From assembly GCA_036346225.1 (NCBI GenBank), contig JARFIW010000835.1:248001-312000 (forward strand): DNA of 64,000 bases. Direction: 5' to 3'. The notes under the pieces were generated by a model that saw only the letters and a list, made by a program, of their open reading frames with translations, did not search any database and was not told where the DNA came from. Within the stretch, counting starts at the first letter, position 1, and each line of letters begins with the position of its first letter. The translations under genes and the position numbers were made by a program. This document shows, piece after piece, positions 10,721-22,259 of this stretch. Source of the stretch: Platerodrilus igneus (lineage: Eukaryota; Arthropoda; Insecta; Coleoptera; Lycidae).

Positions 10721-13700
10721 TCTATTCGAAATGGAAGGAAAACTATACTGTACTGCTTTAATTTTGAACTACCTTGAAGGCGCAAATTGATACCTTATGT
10801 GTCTTATTTTTAATCTTATGCTTCTTGCAAATGTCTCATCGTTATACTTAATTTTTTCAACCAAACTTTGTTTGGTTTATGAGATGGTCTAGTCTGTCGG
10901 TCGGTTTGTCTGTCTGTCCGTTGCACGGTTCCCGTGATGTTACAAGACATATAATATATGATTCTTATCCAGTTTTTTACGCTGAATACGAATACGCTAT
11001 TCACTTTTCGATATTTCAATTATTAATCAAGATATTCGACTTTAAATACGAATTTTTACACATTACTATTTATTATTTTCGCGTACAATTAAATTTCAAA
11101 TATTTAACACAAAGGTAAGTAATATTTGTTGAACTTAATGTCTAAGTTTGGTTGTGAGCCGTACATGCGGCTTAGATTCTTTTTTTAGTATTGGGATCGA
11201 TTCATTTTTGGTTCTACATTTCCCGTTGTTTCTACATCTAGTGGTGCTTTGTTACATGTTTTTAAGTACAACCCCCACAAACGTTCAATTGCTATCTATC
11301 GGTTGGAGTAAAGTCTAGAGTTTAGCTGTGAGGCATACAAATTTTCCCAAAAGGAAAAACCGTAACAAGTTCTTTTAAGTTCAATCTAAACAAATCGATT
11401 CAGTGGCACAACCATTTAGAGACCAGTTATTCCAGAAGTAACAGCTTCTTAAAAAACGTTGAAATGTTACGCAAAGTTATCAAAAAGTAACGTTCCAAAA
11501 TAACGTTGCTGAAATAACGTCATATCTCTATTCGCTCTAATAGAGGGTAAGCTTTGAAATGTTGCAAATAGAAAAGTATGAAAAATAAACCTGTTTTTGT
11601 ATGAAACTCTCAACAACCTGTAACATTATTTTGTAATGTTAACGAATAAACAAATCAATTAATTAATTAAAATTCAGTAACTTGCATAACTTATAGACAA
11701 AAATTCCACAATAAATTACTTCATATTTAGTTAGGCTCCCTTATAATAAAAGTCCCGCTTTACAAATAGCTTCAGGCTAAACTATTGTAAATTCTAGCGG
11801 CTTTCATCATTTAAAGGTCTACCTTCCTAAATCAAATACAATAAACCTCTTAAAGTTTAGGTCGGTTACAGACTGACAAATCTGATCAAATTTAAATGTA
11901 ATAGTACCTTTTAGCGTAAATAAAGGAAAGCAATTTCAGTTTGAAAAGCTTAACCCTCTTAATACTTTCGTTGATTGACAGCGGGTTATAGAAAACGAAA
12001 CATTATAAAAAGCGAAAACTATTTCCAATTAGATTTGTTCAAATATTACAAGTAATTTTAAGTAGTCTGGAGACATCCATTGTATTTAAAATCCATTTCG
12101 GCTCAAGTAGGTTAGCCGGTCTTTGTTAATGGCAGACTACTGTCACCATAGGTAGGTTCCACATTTCAATAATTAAGAAATTCGTAGAAGGTGCAATATA
12201 ATTTAAACCCTTGGGAAAGTAATTGCTTCCGTGACTCTCATCTAAAAAAGGGTTGGATTTGGTTTCTAAAATCTTGTTTTGTGGGAGGTTTTGTTCAGTC
12301 TTTGGATAACAGAAAATGCCGTACATAATGATTAGGGTAAGAATTAGTCTATATAACTGAAGGCTTTAGCCAAAAGAAGAGAGTTTTTCCAATGGGGCTG
12401 TCCGTGGTCAAGAAGTAGAAAGAAACGTAGTTCCCGGGTAGCGTTTTCCGGCATCACAAATATAATATTTCACTTCGAATCACGATTGTAAAAATTGGAA
12501 AGGAGTGATACTTTTCCAGGTCGCGAGGGTTATGCCCATATGTTCGCGGATTTATAGTGATACAAGGTAACTATTAAAAAAAACTTGTAGGCGTGTGACG
12601 CACAAGTAAGTGATATTGTCAAGAAGATTCTGCCGGGTTCCTGTGCCAGTCAATTCTTTAAAAATTACAAACAGAAGCAACAAGCAAGATTCTCTTCCCC
12701 AAATTTAAGAACTGTTCTACGTTAGAAAACAAACCCTCAAACAACGGACAATTTTTAGTAAGTAAGTTTTATAGTTAAGTAGCATGACCAATTTTTAGTT
12801 AGTTTGTTTGTTAGGACGTTTTGGCCATAAACCGTAAGATTAATTTAGTGTACGATTTGTAATATAAGTTTTCTTTCATATACAAGTGTTTGGGAACTAC
12901 TTATGTACTCAAAAATTTTCATAAATTCCATAGTCATCTATTCACTTAAATTTCTAAATTAAAATCAATGAATGTAAGAGGTTCACGTTTATTGCTCTGT
13001 GAATTAAATAGTTTTGTTTGCCGTTGATTAAGTCAATAGTGTTTCTTATTTTTTTTATAAGTAGTAAAAAAGTGAGGAATTGATTAAAAGGAACAATTGT
13101 CCTCCTTGGGATGGCAAGTCTCTCATGGTTTTGTACGAACATTTGGACATTCTCGACTTGTCTGGCGCCCTTGGCAATTGTCATTAAGCCACAATATTTT
13201 ATGAAAGGTAAGTGCCAAATCTTTTGTAGTATATTATAAATTAATTTAACTCTTTTTCTAAAATTTTAACCCTCTATATGATCCACGACCTTCCGCTAGC
13301 TAGTGTTTTACAGGCCGCCCTCATTTTATAATTTTACTGGAAAATACATACTTAGTAGCTTTTCCGCCTGTAACAAACCGCCTTATGCTTAAATTGCAAA
13401 TCATGATAAGGCTATTATTTAACATCTCTGCATTTACATTAGATTAGCATTTCATATTTCTCACATTTATCAAACCAAATTCTTTGACTAAATTTTTTTG
13501 ATGTAAAGAAAATTAATTGTTGTTTTAAATGGTAGATTTCTGAGGTCGTGTAAGTATTAATTAATTCTGTTGTATAAGTTGATATAATTAATCAACATTA
13601 CATGAAGTGGACGTATATTAATTAATTTATAATGTTTGCAATCTTTTAGTTACTACTAAAAACTATCATTTCAACTGTTCGAAGTCGAAATTATTTATAT

Positions 13701-15554
13701 TAAATAACATTCCAGATTTATTTTTATCTGAAAGTGAAAATATTGTACTAAACGAAGAAATAATATAAAAATCCCTAACATCTCTGAAATATTAACGGTC
13801 TTCTGGTACAAAACACCCGAGTGGAATAACCGAAAGGTCGATTCGTGATCGTGATTTAACTTATCTGGGAACTAGAACATTTCTGCGGGATGTTCGAGGA
13901 CCCCTTGGGGCAATCCGGAGCGCACTCAACAACCACTAAATTATCTATAAAAATGCGGAACTGCTTTGCTCATAAACCCTCAAGCTCTTTCAAACTTCTA
14001 CTAAATTTCATGACTAATTTTTGCTGTTAAACTCAATTTCTTGAATGAAACACACAAGCATATTATTTCTGTAGATAATTTAAATATTGGTTACATGAGA
14101 GAAAGCGTGCGGGTGTGAGAATCAAAAAGGCGCCTGGTTCACAACACAACTGAGAGGCCCGAGGCAACCGCAAAGCATCAACATGCCTTCGTTGCAAGTA
14201 ATGTGTAATGATCTTTTTCATTCATTCCAACAAACTTGTCTTTATGTACCTTTTGTAGCCTGAAGATTATTCTGTAGGTATTAAGATTTCGCTTGCATAA
14301 AGCACACACGACTACACTAAAAATTATTAGAGGTTAAGTACATTCATGTGCGGATGTTAGGTATAAAGTACGTCAGCCATGTTTATAGTACTGACATAAC
14401 CTCAATCACTCACGCCAGCGCCTACATTTTATAATCAATTATATCTCGTTATAGTTTTAACGATGTTGTTTTTTTATTGTCCTGATTTGAATTTGAAATA
14501 TTTCTCTAAGATAAAATCTACTCATAAGTATGCGCTGCCGTTGTAAATTTTATTAGATAATATAAAAGATTATTGGTTTTCGTATTATTAGTGGGCTGTA
14601 AATCAAAGAAACAGTAGGTGTTTTAGAATCTCCTAATTTCATTAAGTGTTGTTTCGTTCGTTCATTTCTTTTAGGAAATAATCGAGACAAGATTCTTTAG
14701 TGGTTAATATCTGCGTGGAATTTTGATATCTGTCGGCAGAAGTTAAGACATTAAGGTCTACTAAAGTTTTAAATAAATTCTGTCTGGTATCTATAAAATA
14801 AAACATCATTAACTAACTACGTATGCAAATTGTAAATAATCCAGATGGTGCGATTACAACTTTCTAAAAGAGCAACAACTTTAATTTCTGGATAAGTTTC
14901 TCACTAACGAAATTATAGAGGAGCAAGCGCGATTGGAAGTTGATTAATTTTGAACATTTTAACGCCAATACCAGAAAATGCCGATTCCTGGCCCGCCGCT
15001 AGCCTCGCAATTCCTCTTCTTATTTCAGTGGCCAGCGTCGAGCGATGCAAGTGAAATGTTGCTTCACCTTCACCTTACGTAAAAAACACAGGAGAAATGA
15101 CTTTTACCAGATTGTTTTTTGGGTCTAAGAAAAGTGCGAAAGGCTGACCCTGCAACTGCAGCTAAGGCATCACCATTTGGTTGAATTTTAACGGGAAAGA
15201 TCGTTTCCTCGAATCAACGGTATTATGTCGTTGTGTGTTTTCGTTGAGTCCTTAGACAATTAATGTGAATAAGAGCCCTTACACTTGTGATCATGTCCCC
15301 ACTGCTTTACCCAAAGGTACTACAGTGGGTTTAAACGCGAATAATTACGTGCTTTATAAAAGGTTGTGAAGTGATCGGTAGTGTTTCTAAGTCGATTTCT
15401 CATTGGTTGATAAATATTGCAAATATTATGGTGTACATTTCGATATTTGAAGGTATTTGTTAGAATAGCTCAGTAAACACTTTCAGGTTTCTGAAGGCAT
15501 TCCGTGACGTCAGATTTTACATTATGGAGGACGCATGTGTAGGAACGATCGATC
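10721..15554. other. Long AT-rich non-coding interval
   Basis: About 4.8 kb without a recognisable gene. A short CTGT-type tract (10890-10920) is visible. Open frames are short, isolated and lack recognisable domains. Host intron or intergenic DNA, or very old transposon remains, are all possible. Confidence 0.5.
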
Positions 15555-15558
15555 TAGT

Positions 15559-16848
15559 TGTTACGTTCCAATTTTGCTTTTAAAATTTCTTTGGTATAAT
15601 TCAATACCGACTCCAACAAATTCCTCAACTTAAATCTAGTTGCTTTGAAACGACAAGTTTATGCTATAATTAAATAGTTTATATTCTGATTTAGATACCC
15701 GTTGTCTTGGTGTACATTATGACCGCGTATAATAGTTTTCTTTATTGTTCCAATGTAAAGACTTGTTGAAATAAGGTCGCGCACTACCCGATAAAACCCG
15801 GGTTTTCCAGTTTCAATCGCGCTTTGATAAGCAAGGATTTGCAGTTCGAATTCGTGTTATTTGAATTATTGTTGAATTTGATTCTGCAGCTTGTGCGTCG
15901 AAATATTTTCTACATTATTCGTCACCATATTTCAAAAGCAATGCACGTTTGTTTTTTTTCTGTTCGACAACTAGGAGGTGTCTTGCGTGTATTGGCGAGT
16001 CTCCCCGCGCCTACCCATTCTAATCACATTTTTTTTAGCTGGAAACCAAATAGGTTCTTTCTTTTTGGAAACCAACTGCTTTTGTCTGTAGACTAACTGC
16101 TTTTGTCCGTAGACCGCTGCTGCAGTTATGGTGGCAGAGTGAATAGGTCTTGACGACCATGGCGTTGCGTTGCTAACTCACCACCCGACGGATGCGAGCT
16201 AAGTATCCGGACACCTATACGTATGTAACTCGTTTTCTTTTGTGTGTGTCAATGGCATGTTTCGTATCAACGTTTGGTGTCGTTACGTGACAAGTAACGT
16301 GACATTGTAGAATTATTGTTTGTTGTTGCTAATCGATATTATCGCTCTACAGGTGTAAGGTGCCTTTGTTAAAAATGTTGGACAGACATACGCTTATTCT
16401 TTTATACTGATTGGTTTGTTTTACAAACGGTACTATATACGATTTAAAAAATGTCTGACAAAAGCTTTCACACGTTAATTCTTTCCTACTAATTGGTTAT
16501 TTTACAAAAAGTATTAGGTGAAATTTTAAAAACGCTTGACAAAAGTTCTCACAGGTTTATTTACTACTGATTAACTTTATTTTGTGTGAAATACGGGTAG
16601 CGCATTTCGTATCTAAATTCCTTAATTGTCCATACAATATAATTGTTTGCTGTGAAATAATAACACTTAATTTATTTTATTTTTGCTTGTTTGTACATAA
16701 TCCTATATTAATTTTTATGTTTTAATAGAAAATCGTGGGCGATGTGTTTCTTTGGTTTTTTGGTATTTAGGTGAATCACCCTCATTCGCCGCGTTTGATA
16801 GTTAGCCAGGTATTTGCTTTTCTTCCGGTTACATCTAGGTACGTAGAT
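15559..16848 (+). repeat. Left LTR
   Basis: 1290 bp, aligning along its whole length with 21012-22255. The two share long identical runs, such as the ATTCCTCAACTTAAATCTAG region, and differ by scattered substitutions and small indels, including a 20-bp block near 15705 absent from the right copy. The LTRs have clearly diverged, so the insertion is not recent. Confidence 0.85.
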
Positions 16849-17434
16849 TAATTCTGACGCCCTGGCGTGGGGCTGCGAGTTTATCTTAGTCAACGGTTAC
16901 TTCGATTTGGTTTTGATTAATTTCTGTTGCGAGTTTGTTTTAGTTAATTTTTTTTTGTGTCCCGATTTTGTTTTGTATCTCGGCCTGATACTACTTATGT
17001 TTTCTTCCCTTACGCTCGAACTTCTATTTATTTCTTTTATTTATTTCTTGTGTGGGTTCGATTGTCTTAAAATTTAGTTCTGTTTTCCTTCTTAATTGCT
17101 AAATATCCTTGGTTCGTACATGTCAGATTATTGGACTTGTGTTTGCGCCAATAATTCTAGTCCATTGAAAACGCTGGAGCCCAAAATTTTTTCTTTCCTT
17201 CCCTCTCTGTACATTTTGTTCTCCCCGTCAAGTCTAGAGTTGGTTTCTTTCTCCGATTTTTCTTTTATTCTGCAGACCTATTCTAATTTCTATTTTGTTG
17301 TTTCGCTTCCATTGGTGTTCCTGAAGTTTATCCGTCGGATATGTTTTAGATTGCCCTGTATTTGCAATACTTTTTTTGGGCTTTTATCGACTTATGGTTA
17401 GTCTTTATTTAGTTACTTTCTACCAATTTCTTTC

Positions 17435-18010
17435 TTGTTCGTATTCAAAATGACTTCATTTTCGGCTTCTTACCAAGGTTTTTCTGTGTGGGAGTGGAAC
17501 TTAAAATTTTCTGTTGTCCCTAACACTCTTACTGTACATGATTTTTTGGAACGAGTTGAAAAACCCCGACGAGCTCACCATGTGTCAGAATTGCAGTTAT
17601 TTGAGTCTGCAGTGGATTTGTTCAAGGCTAAAGCGTTACTTTGGTATCATGGTTATCGGCACAGGCTTTCTGACTGGAAGTCGTTGTCTAATGTACTGAT
17701 TCATCATTTCGAACCCCGGATTTTGCTTATAAGTCCACTACGATTGAGGAAAATACTTTTACTTCACATGACCGAGTTGGTAAGGTTTCTCCTACGCCTA
17801 CGGGTAGATCCGATACTTCTTCCGTACGTTCTACTGTTCTTCCCCCTAGTTCTAGTTTTACTTCTACTTGTCAGGTCGTATGCTTTAATTGCGACAAACC
17901 GGGTCCTATTTTGACACATTGTACTCGTCCTAAAGAACTTTATTATTACAGTTACGGACATGAGGTAGTTACTAGCCACAACTGTCACAACTGCTATCCT
18001 ATTACTAATA
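17435..18010 (+). pseudogene. Gypsy-type Gag with degenerate zinc knuckle
   Basis: The protein reads MTSFSASYQGFSVWEWNLKF, then VHDFLERVEKPRRAHHVSE, LFESAVDLFKAKALLWYHGY and SDWKSLSNVLIHHFEP. This matches the retrotransposon Gag capsid pattern, in which a Trp-rich start and ALxWY...W...L...F are conserved. The frame breaks near 17730. A CFNCDKPGP...HC zinc knuckle, which would bind element RNA, follows at about 17880-17925 in another frame, with HNCHNC after it. Gag forms the virus-like particle. The frameshift and missing pol mark it as inactive. Confidence 0.8.
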
Positions 18011-18059
18011 GGTCTACAAATAATCTTTCAAACTCTGTCCTCCCTCTAGCTGCCTAATT

Positions 18060-19700
18060 TTTTATAATTCTCACTCTACGTTCTCTTCTGTACCTCATTC
18101 AGGTCATCCTGCTATTACTATCAAAACACACCCTTCTTCGGCCAATATAACTTCCAACAAAATTTCTTCCGTTTCTAGTTCTACATACTTTTCTACTCCT
18201 CCTTCTGCTCATCCTACTTATTCACTTCCACCACAAACTGTGCCTCCACTACCGCAACCCATACTTCGAATTAGTGACTTGTAGCTAGCTTCTCAAGAGT
18301 TTGTTCCAGCTTTCTTAGACGATTCTATCCAAGAAATTTCTGTCGTGTCTGCAAGCACAAAGGTCGCTGAAATGACGATAACTTCTAAGTCAGTCTGCGA
18401 AGGCCCTGTTGAAGTTCATGTACCTGTATCTTTAATGTCTGTTGCTATTGATGTTAAAAGTCTACATCTTCCTGCTTTCTTAAATGCTTCGACTCAAGAA
18501 ATTTCTGTCATGCCGGCAATAACAGCCGTAGCTGAAGTGAAGACAATTTCTAATACAGATAGAGAAGGTCCTGTTGAAGTTAGTGAACACGTAGCTGTGA
18601 TGCCTATTGCTGTTGTCGTTAAAGTTTTACCTGATTCTGTTTCGCTATCTGCTATTGCGAAGGAATCAGTTCCTATTGTGGCTGAAGTTTTGTCGGTTCC
18701 TACTCTGTTGTCTAACAGTGAGGAAGTCTTAATTGATTCTACTTCTTTATCGGACGTTGACGAAACGTTTCCTACTATTACTTATTTTTCTTATTCGGAC
18801 AAAATACTACTTGCTTCTGTTCTTTTAGATAGGGTTAGTGAAATCCTAGCGGATATCCTGTTATCTAATGTAATCTAATGTCAACCTGATTCTGCTTTCT
18901 CATCTATTGTGGACGAAGTTCTCCCTGATGCCGTTTGTTCTTGTAAGGTTGACGAAATTCTGTCTGGTGCTGCTCCTTTCTTTCATGTTCATAAACTTTA
19001 TCCTACTCCTTTATCTAACATTGGCAAAGTTCTACTTGACACTTTTTGTTCTTGTAACGTTGATGATCTTCTACCTGATTCTGTTCCTTTATGTAAAAAG
19101 GTTGACGTGCTATCGTATTTTGCTCCTCTTCCGAGGGTTGATATTCCTACAGCCAATGGTGTTTTCTTTCCTAACTGTAATACTTCAAGTCTTCCATCTA
19201 ACGTCGTTCAAATTTTATCTACTTCTGTCCCTCTATCTCACGTAACTGAAGTGTGCTCTGCTTGTGTTTCTTTTCGTAAGGTTAATTCTCTTACAGCCAA
19301 TACTTTTTCTTTTTCTACCGTTGATATTCTGACAACCCATGGTGTTTTCTTTTCAGCCGTTGACTTTATAACCACCAATTCTAAATACAAACAACCTTCT
19401 TCCATAAAGTGTTCCGAGTTCCATAAATTACGACAACCACTACTATCTCTACCCTCGCCACCACTTTCTCAACCTCGTGCTACAACTCCTACACCCCCTG
19501 CTGTTCCTGTGTGGCAGAAAACGCGCAACAGAGGCGGACATTATTCTATGCTCCTTCCGAACGGGAATATGTATGTCGGCAAAGTCCTAATGTCCTTGAA
19601 CTCGTTTCGTTCTCCTTATGTCGGCGTAAACGCCTTAGGCCCAATATCTAGTCCTAACACTCCAGATTCTTATTCCGACCTTGCTCTCCTTCGGACTTGA
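18060..19700 (+). pseudogene. Repeat-rich ORF of the LTR element (13-residue repeats)
   Basis: No known domain is recognised. At 18345-18640 two ~60-residue units share VAE...EGPVEV...MPIAV-like segments. From about 18630 to 19360 the frame is built of imperfect 12-14-residue repeats, for example VDEVLPDAVCSCK, VDEILSGAAPFFH and VDDLLPDSVPLCKK, consensus V-D-x-[VIL]-L-x-D-S-V-P-L. The tail (19430-19690) is Pro/Ser-rich and ends in RSPYVGVNALGPIS. Stops at about 18050, 18283 and 18878 divide it, so it is either a decayed polyprotein or several pieces. It occupies the place of pol. A Gag extension or an accessory structural protein is possible; this is inference. Confidence 0.5.
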
Positions 19701-19764
19701 TTTTTGGACGTTACGATTTCGTTTTACTTCCCTGTTTGCTAGGTTTCCTTTTGTTTTTTTGCTT

Positions 19765-20190
19765 TTTTTGACCCCGTGTGAGTCCGAGAATAGAATAGCC
19801 CCTCGGTACGACCTGCTTGTCGTAAGAGGTGACTACAGTAGGTCTCACACAACACATACACACACACTTAATACACGTCCAAACTATACCCACACACTTC
19901 ATACACACACACACACACACACATACACCCACACACTTCATAAACACACAGTTCTACTTGGTTCTCCTTTCTTTCATTCTCTTCTTGGTTCTTCTTTCCT
20001 CTGTTCTCTCCTTGTACTCCTTGACCCCACGTGGGTCCGGGAATAGAATAGTCCCATGGTACGACCTGCCTGTCGTAAGAGGCGACTACAGCGGTCCAAC
20101 ACATACACACACGCACACTTTATACACGCATAACACATACACACACCCTTCTTACACCCCCACGCACACACACACATACACCTACTCATA
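19765..20190 (+). repeat. Two direct hairpin units with CA-rich tails
   Basis: Two units about 250 bp apart (about 19770-19845 and 20020-20095) share GACCCC, GTCCG(A/G)GAATAGAATAG and TACGACCTGC(T/C)TGTCGTA followed by AGAGG(T/C)GACTACAG. TACGAC and GTCGTA pair as a 6-bp stem around a 6-nt loop in both. Each unit is followed by (CACA)n with ACACTTCATACAC-like stretches. They lie in the 3' non-coding part of the LTR element. Confidence 0.7.
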
Positions 20191-20991
20191 CATAACTACA
20201 ATGGGATTCTGTTTTATTTTCTTTTGTACGATTCTTAGTTTTTTTGGGTTTTGTACTTGGTGTTAATGTTATTTTTTTTGTTTTTTTTTCTCTTTTTTCT
20301 TGTTACTTTCGTTCCACTTTCTTTACCCCATCCTTTTGCTGGTCTTCTTTGCTGTCGGTCCCTATACTGATTGTGTTTCGTCTATCTGCTCCTGTGGTAG
20401 GTGTTTTCTAGTCAGTTTTTCTTTCTTCGGAAAACACGACTTAGTCGACTTTAGGACTAGTCAGCATTTTTTTTTGTTCTTCGGTTACGATTTTTGGTTA
20501 CCACAGTTTGTAGTACATCGTTTCCTTTTACCAGTGTTCCTCCTCTCTTCCTTTCGTTCTCCCTTGTTCTCCATTGTTTACTTGAGGCTTGACCTATGGG
20601 TCTTGTTTTGGTTGGCACTTTTGGTATTCTTCCTCGTTTCTTTCCTTTTTTTGAGGTTGATAACCGTACTGTTTCTTTGAGAAACATCCGTTCGTTTACG
20701 ACTCCGCAGTGCTGAGGCCGTTCCACCTTAGTCCTCCTTGATTGCATATTACCCGTCTTCTCTTCCTACTTTTCTTTTTTTCTCTCTTCCATTATTGGCC
20801 CTTCGAACCGGACGAGAGTTTTTTTTTATTTTGGGGCGTTTTTTTTCTTTTTCTGCTTTCTTTTTGTTTGGTTTTCGTAACGAATTTCCTTTTAGATTTT
20901 AAGCAAATTTTGTTTCGTTTGGGTTTTTTTCTTCTTTATTTTTTGGTCCTGCCCACTCCCGTACTTCTGTTCTCTTACCGCGATCTATTAA

Positions 20992-21011
20992 TTTTACGGG
21001 AGGGGGTAATT
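20992..21011 (+). promoter_or_regulatory. Polypurine tract
   Basis: ACGGGAGGGGGT lies a few bases before the TGTTA start of the right LTR, the usual place for the primer of plus-strand DNA synthesis in LTR retrotransposons. Confidence 0.6.
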
Positions 21012-22255
21012 TGTTAAATTCCGACGTTGCTTTTAAAATTTCCTAGGTTAATTAAATACCCGCTCGAATAAATTCCTCAACTTAAATCTAGTTGCTTTGA
21101 AAGGACAAGTTTATGCTACAATGAAATAGTTTATATCCTGTTTTAGGTACCGCGTATAATGGTTTTCTCTATTGTTCCAATGTAAAGACTTGTTGAAATA
21201 AGGTCGTGCACTATCCGATAAAACCCTGGTTTTTCAGTTTCAAACGCGCTTCGATAAGCAAGAATTTGCAGTTCGAATTCGTGTTAATTGAACCATTGTT
21301 TAATTTGATTCTGCAGCTTGTGCGTCGAAATATTTTCTACATTATTCGTCGCCGTATTTGAAAAGCAACGAACGTTTGTTTTTTTCTGTTCGACAACTAG
21401 GAGGTGTCTTGCGTGTATTGGCGAGTCTCCCCGCGCGTACCCATTCTAATCACATTTTCTTTTTAGCTTTTTTTTAGCTGGAAACCAAATAAGTTCTTTC
21501 TTTTTGGAAACCAACTGCTTTTGTCCGTAGACCGCTGCTGCAGTTATGGTGGCAGGGTAAACAGGTCCTGACGACCATAACATTGCTGTGCAGACGGATG
21601 CGAGCTAAGTATTTGGACACGTACAGGTATGTAACTCGTTTCCTTTTATGTGTGTCCATGGCATATTTCGTATCAACGTTTGGTGTAGTTACGTGACAAG
21701 AAACGTGACATTGTAGAATTATTGTTCGTTGCTGCTAATCGATATTATCGCTCTACAGGTGTGAGGTACTTTTGTTAAAAATGTTGGCCAGACATACGCT
21801 TATTCTTTTTTATACTGATTGGTTTGTTTTACAAACGGTACTATATACAATTTAAAAAATGTCTGACCAAAGCTCACGCACGTTAATTCTTTCCTACTAG
21901 TTAGTTATTTTACAAAAAGTATTAGGTAACAATTTAAAAACGCTTGACAAAAGCTCTCACAGGTTTATTTACTACTGATTCATTTTATTTTGTGTGAAAT
22001 ACGAGATGCGCACTTTCTATCTAAATTCCTAAATTGTCCATACAATATCATTGTTTGCTGTGAAATAATAACACTTTATTTATATTCTTTTTGCTTGTTT
22101 GTACAAAATCTTTTATTTATTTTTATGTGTTAATATATAATCGTGGGCGATGTTTTTTTTTGTTTTTTGGTATTTAGGTGAATCCCCTCCACTCTCTGCG
22201 TTTGATAGTTGGCCTGGTATTTACTTTTCTTCCGGTTACGTCTAGGTATGTAGCA
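21012..22255 (+). repeat. Right LTR
   Basis: 1244 bp, beginning TGTTAAATTCC and ending GTAGCA. It is the partner of the left LTR and keeps the canonical TG...CA ends, which the left copy has lost at its 3' side. Confidence 0.85.
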
Positions 22256-22259
22256 TAGT

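Larger units (their letters stand above)
15555..22259 (+). mobile_element. Ty3/gypsy-like LTR element with gag but no pol
   Basis: Two direct repeats (15559-16848 and 21012-22255) bound a 4.2-kb interior. Both begin TGTTA; the right one ends GTAGCA and the left GTAGAT. The 4 bp outside, TAGT at 15555-15558 and 22256-22259, are identical, the size of a gypsy-type target duplication. The interior holds a gag gene, a repeat-rich ORF, two hairpin units and a purine-rich tract (GGGAGGGGG) just before the right LTR. I find no protease, RT, RNase H or integrase, so the element would depend on enzymes from elsewhere. Confidence 0.85.

Noticed and set aside
16849..16880. Primer-binding site TGGCGTGGGGCTGCGAG after the left LTR
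   Set aside because: It starts 14 bp after the LTR and matches a tRNA end only over TGGCG, too little to assign.
15824..17401. ORFs inside and just after the left LTR
   Set aside because: Not conserved in the right LTR and no domain; taken as chance open frames.
19711..20266. His-Thr and Cys-Val rich ORFs in the LTR element
   Set aside because: They follow the CA-rich tails of the hairpin units and exist on both strands.
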